From Euryarchaeota archaeon UBA171 (lineage in GTDB: Archaea; Thermoplasmatota; Poseidoniia; Poseidoniales; Thalassarchaeaceae), in assembly GCA_002497295.1 (NCBI GenBank), contig DANO01000001.1, forward strand, positions 1-48,469: a stretch of 48,469 nucleotides of DNA. The letters are read 5' to 3'. The notes under the pieces were generated by a model that worked only from the letters and a program-made list of their open reading frames with translations, had not been told where the DNA came from and did no database searches. Both the position numbers and the translations under genes were made by a program. Shown here one piece after another: positions 27,360 through 35,995 of this stretch (positions within the stretch are counted from its first letter, which is position 1; every line of letters starts with the position of its first letter).

Positions 27360-27698
27360 TCATTGTATGACGCGAAATCTTCGTTTCGCATAGGCATCAT
27401 AAACAATATCGCGAATGAATCTAGGAACAAGAAGACCGACTGAGGCCATAGGCCATGGAAACCTTAGTTGTCTGACGATCTGAAGTGCTGCGGTTGATTT
27501 CGCTGTCCACTTCCCTTCATCATCAACGAAAAAGACCGAATCGATACCACTCAATTCACCTGGACGCTGTTCAATGATAGCCTTTCCCTCAGGAGTTTCC
27601 TGACCTAGGATTGAAAGAGTGCCCTTGGAACGTTTCTCAATGAATCGTGCCCATGCAGAGCAAGACTCGCAGAAATCATCGTAGAGCACGATTGCCAT
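27360..27698 (-). CDS. DCC-family (DUF393) thiol-disulfide oxidoreductase-like protein
   Basis: Using the ATG at 27696-27698 gives a 112-residue protein that begins MAIVLYDDFCESC, the D-x-x-C-x-x-C signature that names the DCC family. Cys10 and Cys13 would be the redox pair of a thioredoxin-like fold. GIDSVFFVDD and the STAALQIVRQL segment are also typical of the family. The start has GAGGT seven bases upstream and lies ten bases past the leuS stop; the longer frame from 27767 would run back into leuS and was rejected. The substrate is unknown. Confidence 0.85.
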   Translation of the reverse strand: MAIVLYDDFCESCSAWARFIEKRSKGTLSILGQETPEGKAIIEQRPGELSGIDSVFFVDDEGKWTAKSTAALQIVRQLRFPWPMASVGLLVPRFIRDIVYDAYAKRRFRVIQ

Positions 27699-27708
27699 TC
27701 CACTAACC

Positions 27709-30564
27709 TCACAAAAAAGCGATACCGGGTTCAAGGGGTTGTGCAAACTTCGCTTTGCCGCCGGCATCTTCCCCAGTGCCTGCCTCGTAGACTTCTATGC
27801 TCTCTATCCCAAGAGTAGCGGCTATGAACTTCGATCTCGTCTCAAGAATTGCTCTCTCATTGACTCCATTCCTAATCAGTGCAGTCTCTTCAACAGTCCA
27901 AGTCTGCACTTTTCCACGTCTCTTCTTTGAACCCGTGGTGATCGCTGACCATGTCTGAATGACCGCTCCCTTGTCGTTTGAATTGACAAATGACCGATGA
28001 CTCTTGATGAATGACATCCCTTCTCTGATGAAATCAAAATTTGAAGCTTTAAGTTCGATGGCTTCTTTTGCGAGATTTTTAGACCACTCAGGCGCCGTCT
28101 GTATGACAATTCGATCAATCGGTTTCTCAGAATGCTTCTGAGCGAGGGGTAGTAGGTTTCTTGCCGTGTCGATAACGGATCGAAGATATGCCTCTTCAGC
28201 GAGTATCACAGAATCGTTCTCATGAATTTTGTCTTGACTGAGCACGGTGTTGGCGAGCATCGACTTGCCGCCTATCTTGATCCAGAGTTCTTCGGCGATA
28301 TGTGGGGTAGCAGGCGCTATCATGTGCGCCCACTTTGATAAATATTCAATCGCAGAATCTCTATCTTGGCCACCTCTCCTGATATACCACTGCCAGTCAG
28401 ACAGCATCTCGAAATGACTGATCATTACGCCTTCTCTCAGACTTACTTCCTGCATGCAATCGATCCATCGAGCTAGATTCGCCCGTCCTCTTGCCTTGAG
28501 CCATTCATCAATCTGATTCTGATCACTATTCATTTCGGATACAGATGAGAATGCATCTATTATTGAGAGAATGTGCCTATGATTGGACTCTATGGCCGCG
28601 TCTGACCACTCCATTCCTGCCTCAGGATTGGCGCCGAACAAGATGAACAGACGAACTGTATCGGCGCCAAACCTCTCGACCATGTCTCCCGGGCTGACGG
28701 TGTTTCCAAGTGACTTGCTCATCTTGGCGGACCTCGAGCCTAACATAGCGTCGCAAGTTGGGCACCCTTTCCCTTCGAGGTCGACATGAAACTCTGTATT
28801 GCAATCGGAGCAATATGGCGCGGGTGCATTCAGCATACCCTGGCACACGAGACGTCCGAATGGCTCACCTACCAAGTTCATGCCCATGTCCCTAGTGGCC
28901 TTGGTGAAGAATCGGGCATAGAGCAGGTGCATCACCGCATGTTCGATGCCACCGATGTAGAGATCTACTCCCCCCTCCATCCAATAGTCGACGACCTCTC
29001 TGGAGAATGGTGATTCGCTGTTATTGGCGTCGCAGAATCTCATGAAATACCACGATGAGTCGTAGAATGTATCCATCGTATCTGTTTCTCGCGATGCTGC
29101 GCCATCGCAGGAGGGGCAGACGACAGTGGTAAATCCATCATGACTTGCGAGAGGGTTGCCACTCTGGTCTTCTGTGAAAGTCACATCTAATGGCAGCGCC
29201 ACAGGGAGGTCCTTGCGCGGCACCTGTACGATGCCGCATGAATCACAGTGTATCATGGGAATCGGGGTGCCCCAGAAACGCTGTCTGCTCAACAGCCAGT
29301 CTCTGAGACGGTACTGGGTCGTGCCTATTCCTGAGTTCTCGGACTCGAGTGCCGCGATAACAGCTGATTTGGCATCATCTCCAGATAGGCCGTTGAATTC
29401 TGGGCGGGTAGAGTTGACCATCGGGCCATAGTCGGTGAATGCTTCCTCGAGGGGTCGGTTTGGATCATCATTAGGATTCTCTACCAAGACTCTTCTGATT
29501 TCAAGATCGTATGTCTTGGCGAAATCGAAGTCTCTCTGATCGTGGCCCGGTACTGCCATCACGGCTCCTGTCCCGTATCCTGCGACTACGAAATTACCAG
29601 CATATACCGGGATTCGATCGCCACTCATTGGATTGATGGCGTGCTGGCCGAGGAATACCCCCTTCTTCTCCTTCAAGAGATTGATTCGCTCGAATTCGGA
29701 AAGCCTCGCACACTCATCTCTTAGATCTCTCCAACCCGCCTCCCATTCAGTGCCTTTGCACAGATCCTCGCATAGAGGGTGCTCGGGTGAAAGCGTAAGA
29801 AATGTGACTCCGAATATCGTATCTGGACGTGTTGTGAAACAGGATATTTCGGCATCGTATTTCTCGATCTTGAATTTGATCTCCGATCCTCTGGAACGGC
29901 CTATCCAGTTCCTCTGCATCGCCTTTACGTTCTCAGGGAATTCTACCTCATCCAATGAGTCCAGTAATTCATCGGAGTACTCGGTCATCTTGAGGAACCA
30001 CTGGGCCATATCGCGTTGTACCACATCGAGCCCGCATCGCCAACAACGGTTGTTCTTCACCTGCTCGTTGGCTAGCACGGTATCGCAGTCTACGCACCAG
30101 TTGACAGGTGCTGAACGACGCTCGACGAGCCCGCGGTCATACAGGTCCAGGAACATCTCCTGGTTCCACCGGTAGTAGTCGACGTCTGAAGTTGCTAAAC
30201 GGCGTCTCCAGTCGTATGAGTATCCCATTCGACGCTGGTCTGCCTGTATGCTTGAGATGTTGCGATCGGTGACTGTTGCTGGATGCCCTCGCTCCTTTTT
30301 GGCGGCGTTCTCTGCTGGCATGCCGAACGAATCGTAACCCATCGGATAGAGCACGTTCTTGCCCATAAGGCGATGGAATCTGGCCATTGCATCGCCAATC
30401 GAGTAGTTACGGACATGGCCCATGTGCATGTGGCCAGAGGGATAAGGGAACATCTCGAGACAGTAGAACTTGGGCTTGGACAGATCTACATCGGCATGGA
30501 AGGCATTTGTACGCTCCCACTCGTCCTGCCAACGAAGCTCGATTTCGGCGTGATCGTACCTCAT
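27709..30564 (-). CDS. leuS: Leucyl-tRNA synthetase, bacterial type
   Basis: The 951-residue class I synthetase charges tRNA-Leu. Visible signatures: HMGH (47-50) inside MFPYPSGHMHMGHVRNYS, zinc-site pairs CVDC (157-160) and CWRC (174-177), the CP1 editing domain with TTRPDTIFGVTF (244-255) and MAVPGHDQRDFDFA (336-349), the catalytic part DTMDTFYDSSWYFMR, and KMSKSLGN (614-621). The spelling of these motifs (MFPYPSG, DTMDTF-x-x-SSW) is that of bacterial LeuRS rather than the archaeal/eukaryotic form, so transfer from bacteria is inferred. Length is at the upper end. The DCC gene follows ten bases after the stop, and the nuclease-like gene lies beyond it. Confidence 0.95.
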   Translation of the reverse strand: MRYDHAEIELRWQDEWERTNAFHADVDLSKPKFYCLEMFPYPSGHMHMGHVRNYSIGDAMARFHRLMGKNVLYPMGYDSFGMPAENAAKKERGHPATVTDRNISSIQADQRRMGYSYDWRRRLATSDVDYYRWNQEMFLDLYDRGLVERRSAPVNWCVDCDTVLANEQVKNNRCWRCGLDVVQRDMAQWFLKMTEYSDELLDSLDEVEFPENVKAMQRNWIGRSRGSEIKFKIEKYDAEISCFTTRPDTIFGVTFLTLSPEHPLCEDLCKGTEWEAGWRDLRDECARLSEFERINLLKEKKGVFLGQHAINPMSGDRIPVYAGNFVVAGYGTGAVMAVPGHDQRDFDFAKTYDLEIRRVLVENPNDDPNRPLEEAFTDYGPMVNSTRPEFNGLSGDDAKSAVIAALESENSGIGTTQYRLRDWLLSRQRFWGTPIPMIHCDSCGIVQVPRKDLPVALPLDVTFTEDQSGNPLASHDGFTTVVCPSCDGAASRETDTMDTFYDSSWYFMRFCDANNSESPFSREVVDYWMEGGVDLYIGGIEHAVMHLLYARFFTKATRDMGMNLVGEPFGRLVCQGMLNAPAPYCSDCNTEFHVDLEGKGCPTCDAMLGSRSAKMSKSLGNTVSPGDMVERFGADTVRLFILFGANPEAGMEWSDAAIESNHRHILSIIDAFSSVSEMNSDQNQIDEWLKARGRANLARWIDCMQEVSLREGVMISHFEMLSDWQWYIRRGGQDRDSAIEYLSKWAHMIAPATPHIAEELWIKIGGKSMLANTVLSQDKIHENDSVILAEEAYLRSVIDTARNLLPLAQKHSEKPIDRIVIQTAPEWSKNLAKEAIELKASNFDFIREGMSFIKSHRSFVNSNDKGAVIQTWSAITTGSKKRRGKVQTWTVEETALIRNGVNERAILETRSKFIAATLGIESIEVYEAGTGEDAGGKAKFAQPLEPGIAFL

Positions 30565-30630
30565 GTTGGTGGCCCTCTGACTCCGCGGTCGCAGGTCACC
30601 TCTTTGAGGTGCCGTAGGTACGAAGCGTTC

Positions 30631-31335
30631 ATGCTAGGGGAAGGCGAGTTCGACAAGAGGGTGTCCGAAGACGGGATTGAGGTATGGGTCACCATGATGG
30701 GGCCGTACCTGAATATGAATACGGCATTTATCGATCGTACAGCAGGGATAGTGGCGATAGTGGATCCCTTTGACGCGTCCGAATGGGGCTCTGCCCTATC
30801 GAAGGAAGGGCTCAGCCCCACGCATCTTCTCTACACGCACACTCACCGGGACCATGCTGCCGGATACCCAGGGATGATCGCGCTGTATCCCGAGTTGGAG
30901 GTATGGGGCCATGTGGACGCCCGTGTGCCCGGCCTGCTCGGCCACACGGTCTTCAGCGAGGTATCATTCACGAACGAGTGGCGTCATGACCCTGGCGAGA
31001 GCGTGGAATGGGCCGCTGGCGATATTCGGCTCTCCGTAACCCACACACCCGGCCATGCTCCCGGACATGTTACCCTTCACGGGCACGATGTGTTCCATGC
31101 GGGTGATCTGCTGTTCACGAACGGGATGGGGCGAGTTGACCTGCCCGGATCGGACCCGACGGCCCAATGGAACAGCATCAGGAGAGGTAAGGAGATCCTC
31201 AGGGCGCTACCTGGGGAATGGAGGATGATACCTGGCCACCGCTACGACTGGGTGGATGGGAGCACTCCTGACTGGGTGAGCGTCGCTGATGCCCTAGAGC
31301 ACAACTACGCCCTAAACTCACCAGGTCTGGATTAA
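30631..31335 (+). CDS. Metallo-beta-lactamase fold hydrolase
   Basis: The start at ATG 30631 gives 234 residues; the frame is open further upstream but only antisense to leuS. Metal ligands of the fold are visible: THTHRDH (69-75), His142/His146 in HTPGHAPGHVTLH, Asp159 in HAGDLLF and a late His in MIPGHRYDW. This is the glyoxalase II/persulfide dioxygenase-like branch that hydrolyses thioesters or oxidises persulfides; the substrate cannot be told. It diverges from leuS over a 66-nt gap. The stop codon directly touches that of the cold shock gene on the other strand. GC content is visibly higher than in genes to the right of 33 kb. Confidence 0.85.
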   Translation: MLGEGEFDKRVSEDGIEVWVTMMGPYLNMNTAFIDRTAGIVAIVDPFDASEWGSALSKEGLSPTHLLYTHTHRDHAAGYPGMIALYPELEVWGHVDARVPGLLGHTVFSEVSFTNEWRHDPGESVEWAAGDIRLSVTHTPGHAPGHVTLHGHDVFHAGDLLFTNGMGRVDLPGSDPTAQWNSIRRGKEILRALPGEWRMIPGHRYDWVDGSTPDWVSVADALEHNYALNSPGLD

Positions 31336-31527
31336 TCATTCGGACTTGCTGACCTTGACGGCATTGGGGCCCTTCGGACCCTCTGCGACCTCGAACTCGA
31401 CAGCGTCGCCGTCGCGTATCTGGCCGTCTACCTCGGATATGTGCACGAAGAGGTCTTCTGCCCCTTCACGCTCGATAAATCCGAACCCTTTCTTTTGATT
31501 AAACCACTTGACTGTTCCTTGAGCCAT
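31336..31527 (-). CDS. Cold shock protein, CspA family
   Basis: The 63-residue protein is a complete cold shock domain: GTVKWFNQKKGFGFIERE with RNP1 KGFGFI, then RNP2 DLFVHIS, and NAVKV near the end. It binds single-stranded RNA or DNA and is expected to act as an RNA chaperone. Csp proteins are common in bacteria and found in only some archaea, including mesophilic marine groups. The leader (31528-31580) carries a run of C residues just before the start and possible AT-rich promoter elements (TTTAATGAG, GAATAAG on the minus strand), none decisive. Confidence 0.95.
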   Translation of the reverse strand: MAQGTVKWFNQKKGFGFIEREGAEDLFVHISEVDGQIRDGDAVEFEVAEGPKGPNAVKVSKSE

Positions 31528-31720
31528 GAGGGGGGGCGGAAACTTCTACTTATTCATATCATCCATACCTTGGCTCATTAAACAAGCCAGTACATAAGTT
31601 TCTGATCAAGCCAGATCACTATTGGTAACATCCGCGTACTGGTATGTGATGGAGAAGTAGAATTGGTGCAGGCGTCGAGATCCGAGGAGGGTTTGAAGCC
31701 TGAGTGGCTGCTGGCCGGTT
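31528..31720. promoter_or_regulatory. Divergent intergenic region between csp and esterase genes
   Basis: These 193 nt must hold promoters for both the leftward cold shock gene and the rightward lipoprotein gene. On the minus strand, TTTAATGAG lies about 50 nt before the csp start and could be a TATA box giving a short leader, as cold shock genes often have. On the plus side, GAGGAGGG (31685-31692) lies too far (about 28 nt) from ATG 31721 to be its SD. No RNA gene was recognised. Confidence 0.3.
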
Positions 31721-32773
31721 ATGCGCAGGGCGGTGGCAGGTCTGGTCCTCGCTATCCTCGCATGCAACGCATTGGCGGGATGCTTCGGGGACGAAGATCC
31801 GTCTAGTGAGGTCGAAGGCGGGGACGTTTCGGGGGACCCCTCGATCCCGTATACCGAAGATGGCATCTTCACATGCACCGATCATGACAACCTCACAAGA
31901 TGCTGGCAGACCCACGTCCCTGAGGACCTCGATCCCGAGGTGGCCGTCCCACTGATCATCGACATGCACGGGTACGCCTCCGATTCCACGATCCACAGAG
32001 ACCTCTCCTCGTTCGATGACATCGCAAACGAGGATGGAGCGATCGTGGTCTATCCGGACGGTGTGTCGGGAAAGCGGATGGAATGGGAGATGGAGGAGAA
32101 TCGGGCCTGGAACGCTGGGTGGTGCTGCGCGCACTCGGCCCTCGACGACATAGATGATATCGGGTTCATCGAGAAGGTGGTCAACCTCTCCATAGAGATG
32201 CACAACGTGGATGCAGACCGGATCTACGCCTCCGGGTGGTCGAACGGATGCGCGATGGCGCAGAGGCTGGCCATGGAGTCTAGCCAAGTCTTCGCCGCTG
32301 TTGGGTGCATGGCGTTCTACCTCATCACGGATCATGTGGTCGATTACGCACCGATCCCCGTCATGGAGGTTCACGGGTTTCTCGATCAGGTCGTTCTCTA
32401 CGAGACCACTGCGTTTAGTATCCCCTTCAACGAGGAGATGTGGACCAACCCGGAGGCGTATGACACCGGAGCGATCGAGAACATGTACGAGTGGGGGACC
32501 CACAATGGATGCTCCGGTCCAGTGGAGACCTTCGAGCTGAATGCCCTATATTCCATCCAGGGCTTCGATAACTGTGAGAGCAATGCTTCAGTTCGTCTGA
32601 TGACAATATATGCAGCGCAGCACAACCCGTACTCGAATGACGTCGATGACGGGACGGCGCTTGGCGAGATATTCATCGGCACACAAGGCCTGGTGGAGTC
32701 CAGCCATCTGGTCTGGGACTTCATGAGTCAATACTCAAAAAGCTCAGAAACAGAAAGTGGCTTCCTAGCATAA
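31721..32773 (+). CDS. Secreted lipoprotein esterase, PHB-depolymerase/feruloyl-esterase-like
   Basis: The 350-residue protein starts with a lipoprotein signal peptide (hydrophobic 4-17, lipobox LAGC with Cys21), so it is likely tethered outside the cell. The mature part is an alpha/beta hydrolase of the LpqC/poly(3-hydroxybutyrate) depolymerase-like group: PLIIDMHGYASD (oxyanion region), ASGWSNGCAMAQRL with nucleophile Ser174 in G-x-S-x-G, HGFLDQVV with Asp222, and a likely catalytic His301 in YAAQHNPYS. CAHSALDDIDDIGFIEKVV matches the family D-D-V-x-F segment. It would cleave ester bonds in polymers or plant/algal material. Many cysteines suggest disulfides. The gene is GC-rich against its surroundings. 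Confidence 0.85.
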   Translation: MRRAVAGLVLAILACNALAGCFGDEDPSSEVEGGDVSGDPSIPYTEDGIFTCTDHDNLTRCWQTHVPEDLDPEVAVPLIIDMHGYASDSTIHRDLSSFDDIANEDGAIVVYPDGVSGKRMEWEMEENRAWNAGWCCAHSALDDIDDIGFIEKVVNLSIEMHNVDADRIYASGWSNGCAMAQRLAMESSQVFAAVGCMAFYLITDHVVDYAPIPVMEVHGFLDQVVLYETTAFSIPFNEEMWTNPEAYDTGAIENMYEWGTHNGCSGPVETFELNALYSIQGFDNCESNASVRLMTIYAAQHNPYSNDVDDGTALGEIFIGTQGLVESSHLVWDFMSQYSKSSETESGFLA

Positions 32774-32804
32774 ATCGATATGATGCCGATCATAGGAGGG
32801 ATTC

Positions 32805-33347
32805 ATGCCAAAGCTAGAGATTGGGTCTCCAGCCCCAGAGATAAGTCTGCCAGCCATAGATGGGACAATCTTCGACATGTCGTCGATGAAGGGGAAAAGG
32901 GTGATATTCACCTTCTTCAGATTCTCTTCTTGCCCATTCTGCAACATGCGAGTTGACGAGTTGGCAAAGCGATGGGCTGAGTTCGAAGAGGGTACGGTGA
33001 TGGTGGGTGTTTTTGATGCTCAGATCGACGAGTTGACGAAAAGAATGGGGAAGCGAGGTATTCCTTTCACGGTAGTTGCTGATGAAACCTACCAGCATTT
33101 CAATAAGAACGGCGTGGAGAAATCCTTCATACGTTTCATGTGGGGCGCAATGCGTTCTCCACTGACCATGTTGAGGGCCACAATGAAGGGATACGTCCCA
33201 ATGACCCTCTCCATATCCAAAATGTCCACGCTTCCAGCTGACATACTAGTCGATGAGCACGGTAAGATCATTGAAGCTCATTACTGCAAGGACACTGTTG
33301 ACCACCTGCCTATCGACAGACTCATCGAATTCTCGAAAGGGAATTGA
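32805..33347 (+). CDS. Peroxiredoxin-like protein, AhpC/TSA family
   Basis: The 180-residue protein has a thioredoxin-like fold with MPKLEIGSPAPEISLPAIDG at the start and a redox segment FRFSSCPFCNMR (Cys43-x2-Cys46). Family relatives reduce peroxides or act as thiol oxidoreductases. The CxxC arrangement, in place of the single peroxidatic Cys of P-x-x-x-T-x-x-C, leaves the activity open. AGGAGGG precedes the ATG by about six bases, a strong SD. It converges on the DUF454 gene with two bases between stop codons. Confidence 0.85.
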   Translation: MPKLEIGSPAPEISLPAIDGTIFDMSSMKGKRVIFTFFRFSSCPFCNMRVDELAKRWAEFEEGTVMVGVFDAQIDELTKRMGKRGIPFTVVADETYQHFNKNGVEKSFIRFMWGAMRSPLTMLRATMKGYVPMTLSISKMSTLPADILVDEHGKIIEAHYCKDTVDHLPIDRLIEFSKGN

Positions 33348-33349
33348 TC

Positions 33350-33838
33350 TCAATCGGGTCTTGTCTTTACTCTGGTAAACACGTACCAGACTCCGATGAT
33401 GCCAGCAGCGAGAATGGATACGGCCCCATATCCCGGATCAGCGCCATTCCACGACGAAGGGTCGAGCGGCGTTCCACTCCCCCTTGTCGAAACGGCCCAT
33501 ACCCCGTAAGTGGAGAGGATGGTCATGAGTGAAATCATGATTGAGATTCCATATTTTGCATGTCTTGGGATCGTTTTTCCCGATGCATAGTAGTCAAATA
33601 TTGCAGAACCGAAAAACCGATTTGTAAGAGTCCAGCGGAAGAGGCGTCTACTGGACATGGAAAAGAGGAAAGCAGCAGGTACTGCCCACGATACTGTCGG
33701 CCACCCCGGTATCCATATCCCTGCTATAGCGAATATGACGAACATGCTCCCCAGACCAATGTACAGCTTGCTTTTGAGAGATGAGTTCTCAACAGCATAT
33801 CTGTCAACTATCTCATCGACAGACCCGAGGCGTTCCAT
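33350..33838 (-). CDS. DUF454 (YbaN-like) inner membrane protein
   Basis: The 162-residue protein has a pattern of the DUF454/YbaN family: GLGSMFVIFAIAGIWIPGWP (first hydrophobic hairpin with the conserved Pro), then AAFLFSMSSRRLFRW (family F-x-x-S-S-P-R-x-x-x-W), NRFFGSAI and two further membrane segments. Membrane location is clear from about four hydrophobic stretches; function is not known for the family. The N-terminal ~20 residues are hydrophilic. Confidence 0.8.
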   Translation of the reverse strand: MERLGSVDEIVDRYAVENSSLKSKLYIGLGSMFVIFAIAGIWIPGWPTVSWAVPAAFLFSMSSRRLFRWTLTNRFFGSAIFDYYASGKTIPRHAKYGISIMISLMTILSTYGVWAVSTRGSGTPLDPSSWNGADPGYGAVSILAAGIIGVWYVFTRVKTRPD

Positions 33839-33916
33839 GGTACCTCGAAGAGCGACCGGAACATAAAAGTCGAGTTTTGGCCCACGATTCTTAGAGGGTT
33901 ACGTTTCCCATCGGCC

Positions 33917-34579
33917 ATGAGTCGTGGGTTCGTACCGCCTCGGGCTTCTACTTCTGAAGATCCTTTGCTCGTAGTCGTACTGATATCCGGTTCAGGTTCA
34001 GGGCTCGCGGCTTTGCTGGAGCATCAGCAGAGTGCGGGCTGCATGCACAGAACGGTCATGGTGATCAGCGACAAGCCGGAAGCGGGGGGCTTAGCACATG
34101 CGAAACGCTATGCTGTTCCCCACATGTCAATACCTCTCTCTGAGGAGCTTTCTGGGTTGGAGAGGCGAATAGAGCAAGAGTCTCGGGTTCTAGATGCTAT
34201 AGTGAAATCAGAGGCCGAGCTGGTGGTTCTGTCGGGGTACATGAGAATCTTGACGTCTGACTTCGTATCTCGGTGGAAAGGGCGTTTGATCAATATACAC
34301 CCCTCCTTGCTGCCTCTGTTTCCAGGGGCCCACGCGCACCGAGACGTTCTGAATGCCGGGGAAGATAATTCGGGATGTACTGTACATCTGGTCGACGAGG
34401 GCGTCGACACAGGGCCGATACTAGCTCAGCAGATTGTGCCCATTCGCAAGGGTGACACAGTGGATTCCTTGGGTGCGCGGGTCAGGAAGGCAGAACACGC
34501 CCTATATCCCGATGTTCTAGATCGGTTCTGCAGTGACCCCCTATCTTTTGAGATCGGATGGAGCGTTGAGGTTGGTTAG
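33917..34579 (+). CDS. purN: Phosphoribosylglycinamide formyltransferase (folate-dependent)
   Basis: The 220-residue enzyme transfers a formyl group from 10-formyl-tetrahydrofolate to GAR in purine synthesis. Signatures: VVVLISGSGSGLAAL near the start, INIHPSLLPLFPGAHAH with Asn126 and His128, and SGCTVHLVDEGVDTGPIL with Asp164. These are the catalytic Asn, His and Asp of PurN. The N-terminal loop reads GSGSGL where most PurN proteins have GxGSNL. Need for a folate cofactor fits the pab genes elsewhere in the window. Its last 39 bases overlap the convergent mobA-like gene. Confidence 0.93.
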   Translation: MSRGFVPPRASTSEDPLLVVVLISGSGSGLAALLEHQQSAGCMHRTVMVISDKPEAGGLAHAKRYAVPHMSIPLSEELSGLERRIEQESRVLDAIVKSEAELVVLSGYMRILTSDFVSRWKGRLINIHPSLLPLFPGAHAHRDVLNAGEDNSGCTVHLVDEGVDTGPILAQQIVPIRKGDTVDSLGARVRKAEHALYPDVLDRFCSDPLSFEIGWSVEVG

Positions 34580-35107
34580 CTCTGATTCAGGCCATGGGAC
34601 AATGACAGAGTTGAGGCTTTTGAGTTGGTCTCTGAGAGGACCCTCATCCGGATTGACGCTCTCGAGTACAGAGGGGGATCTCACCAAAGAGTGGAGCGGG
34701 TGGAGTCGTTGATCTGCGGGGATGGCGACTTCAGTGTCTCCATGTAGGGCTTTTTGCAGTGCAGGGTATATACTGTGATCGAGCCATGGAGAATCGACTG
34801 CTGATAGTTGCAGGGGTTGTGAGTGGTCGAAATTCGATCTCCTCGCTCCAGAGACGAGGGCTTCGATCAAGCCCTGATGAGGAATTGGATCGAGCAGCCA
34901 CTCGATATTGTCGAAAAATCCGTCCATTGCATCCTTTTGGGATTTCTTCTGTTCCTCATCGGCAGCGAGTATCACGATTCTGGAGTGACCTGCTTGGAGG
35001 AGTCTTTCTATTGTGATTGTGAGTAATGTCCGGCCTTTGAGGACGAGTGTCGACTTGTCCTGACCCATCCTTGTCGAACGCCCACCGGCGAGTACCATTG
35101 CTTGCAT
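34541..35107 (-). CDS. mobA: MobA-like nucleotidyltransferase
   Basis: The 188-residue protein has the NTP-transferase loop MVLAGGRSTRMGQDKS at its start, a metal-binding LSAVDSPWL segment (usual C-D-x-P) and the family ending segment NLNAPSDL (usual N-x-N-T-P-E-D). It would attach GMP to molybdopterin or carry out a similar nucleotidyl transfer; substrate choice cannot be read from the sequence. I chose ATG 35107 because GGTGAT lies four bases before it and overlaps the stop of the upstream small gene; the frame runs back to 35125 without such a signal. Confidence 0.8.
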   Translation of the reverse strand: MQAMVLAGGRSTRMGQDKSTLVLKGRTLLTITIERLLQAGHSRIVILAADEEQKKSQKDAMDGFFDNIEWLLDPIPHQGLIEALVSGARRSNFDHSQPLQLSAVDSPWLDHSIYPALQKALHGDTEVAIPADQRLHPLHSLVRSPSVLESVNPDEGPLRDQLKSLNSVIVPWPESELTNLNAPSDLKR

Positions 35108-35111
35108 ACAA

Positions 35112-35321
35112 TCACCGCAATTCATCGAGGCGTCTTATGGAATGCAGCATCTCATCGATTAGATCCTTGGCACGTGACATCAAAACCATTCTATCTCGGC
35201 GTCCATTGGTCTGCTCGAGCCAGTGCATAATTTGCGCTATGTCTCTCGCGTCCTTCTCTATTGTCCACTCTAGAACCTCCTCTGCAATCGGGTCGTCAGA
35301 GGGGAGGAGCCTTCCAGACAC
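35112..35321 (-). CDS. Small helical protein, unknown
   Basis: This 69-residue frame begins with GTG at 35321 (GGGG seven to four bases upstream) and is rich in charged helix-forming residues (AEEVLEWTIEKDARDIAQIM, then LIDEMLHSIRRLDELR). Its stop codon lies inside the GGTGAT SD of the mobA-like gene, and its start follows the upstream gene by 31 nt, so it fits into the minus-strand unit. No family was recognised. A real gene is supported mainly by its tight spacing and the coupling to mobA. Confidence 0.5.
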   Translation of the reverse strand: MSGRLLPSDDPIAEEVLEWTIEKDARDIAQIMHWLEQTNGRRDRMVLMSRAKDLIDEMLHSIRRLDELR

Positions 35322-35352
35322 TGAACCCCGTAGCGTAGGCTGGTGATTAGAG

Positions 35353-35988
35353 TTAATCTATCTCCAGGATCCTCGCCCTTATTCTCCGGGTGAGTTCTGA
35401 TACATCCAATTCATCCATCTTACGGAGAGTTTCACATTCTTCCTCAGTGGGTATTCTACCTTTGATCATGGAGGCATGTATGCACAACAGGGCTAGTGTC
35501 GGCAATACGCCGTTCGATTGAAGCCATCCACTCATTTGATTTTCAGAAGGAGGCTGTCGACCAGATCTTAGTATCTCTTCGACGCATAACAGCAAACCCT
35601 CGACTGGTTCATGTGGCATTAATGAATCTGCGAGTAGTTTCCAAGGACTTGTTCCTACACGTGCATGATCGATGTTGGCCAAGAGCAGTGCACACATTGC
35701 GATGTCTTCGCGCCCGTGTCTCGCCCATAACGGCCGTATCAGCGCTGCGAGGTTGTTAGGTGCGTCTGAATTTCTCGTGATTAGCCATGAGGCTATGCGC
35801 CTCATCGCATCGTCTGGTGTACCAAGAAAAAACGAGTATCCGCCATCGCGGGAGAGTCTGTCTGTACTTGATTTCATTATCAACGCAGGCACGTTGTAGG
35901 TGTACGCTTCCCTGAGAATCGCAGGGAGGGCGCGGACAGAGCGGCTCTTTCGAATCGAGACATTCCCTAAAAAATCGTCAAGGTCCAT
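35353..35988 (-). CDS. Helical protein of unknown function
   Basis: The 211-residue protein is predicted to be almost all helical and lacks signal peptide or membrane segments. Helix pairs such as DDAMRRIASWLITRN, LAALIRPLWARHGREDIAMCALLLA and VEGLLLCVEEILRSG look like HEAT/ARM-type repeats, suggesting a protein- or nucleic acid-binding solenoid, but this is a weak guess. It starts seven bases after the TerB-like gene stop on the same strand and is followed by the small helical gene and mobA. No characterised homologue was recognised. Confidence 0.6.
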   Translation of the reverse strand: MDLDDFLGNVSIRKSRSVRALPAILREAYTYNVPALIMKSSTDRLSRDGGYSFFLGTPDDAMRRIASWLITRNSDAPNNLAALIRPLWARHGREDIAMCALLLANIDHARVGTSPWKLLADSLMPHEPVEGLLLCVEEILRSGRQPPSENQMSGWLQSNGVLPTLALLCIHASMIKGRIPTEEECETLRKMDELDVSELTRRIRARILEID

Positions 35989-35995
35989 TTGAACC

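Noticed and set aside
27699..27767. N-terminal extension of the DCC protein
   Set aside because: It overlaps the end of leuS; the SD and the family N-terminus both support 27698.
30283..30630. Upstream extension of the metallo-beta-lactamase frame
   Set aside because: It is antisense to conserved LeuRS sequence, and a normal MBL N-terminus begins at ATG 30631.
31619..32503. 294-codon minus-strand frame opposite the esterase
   Set aside because: A shadow frame: GC-rich third positions on the coding strand keep it open, and the translation has no family features.
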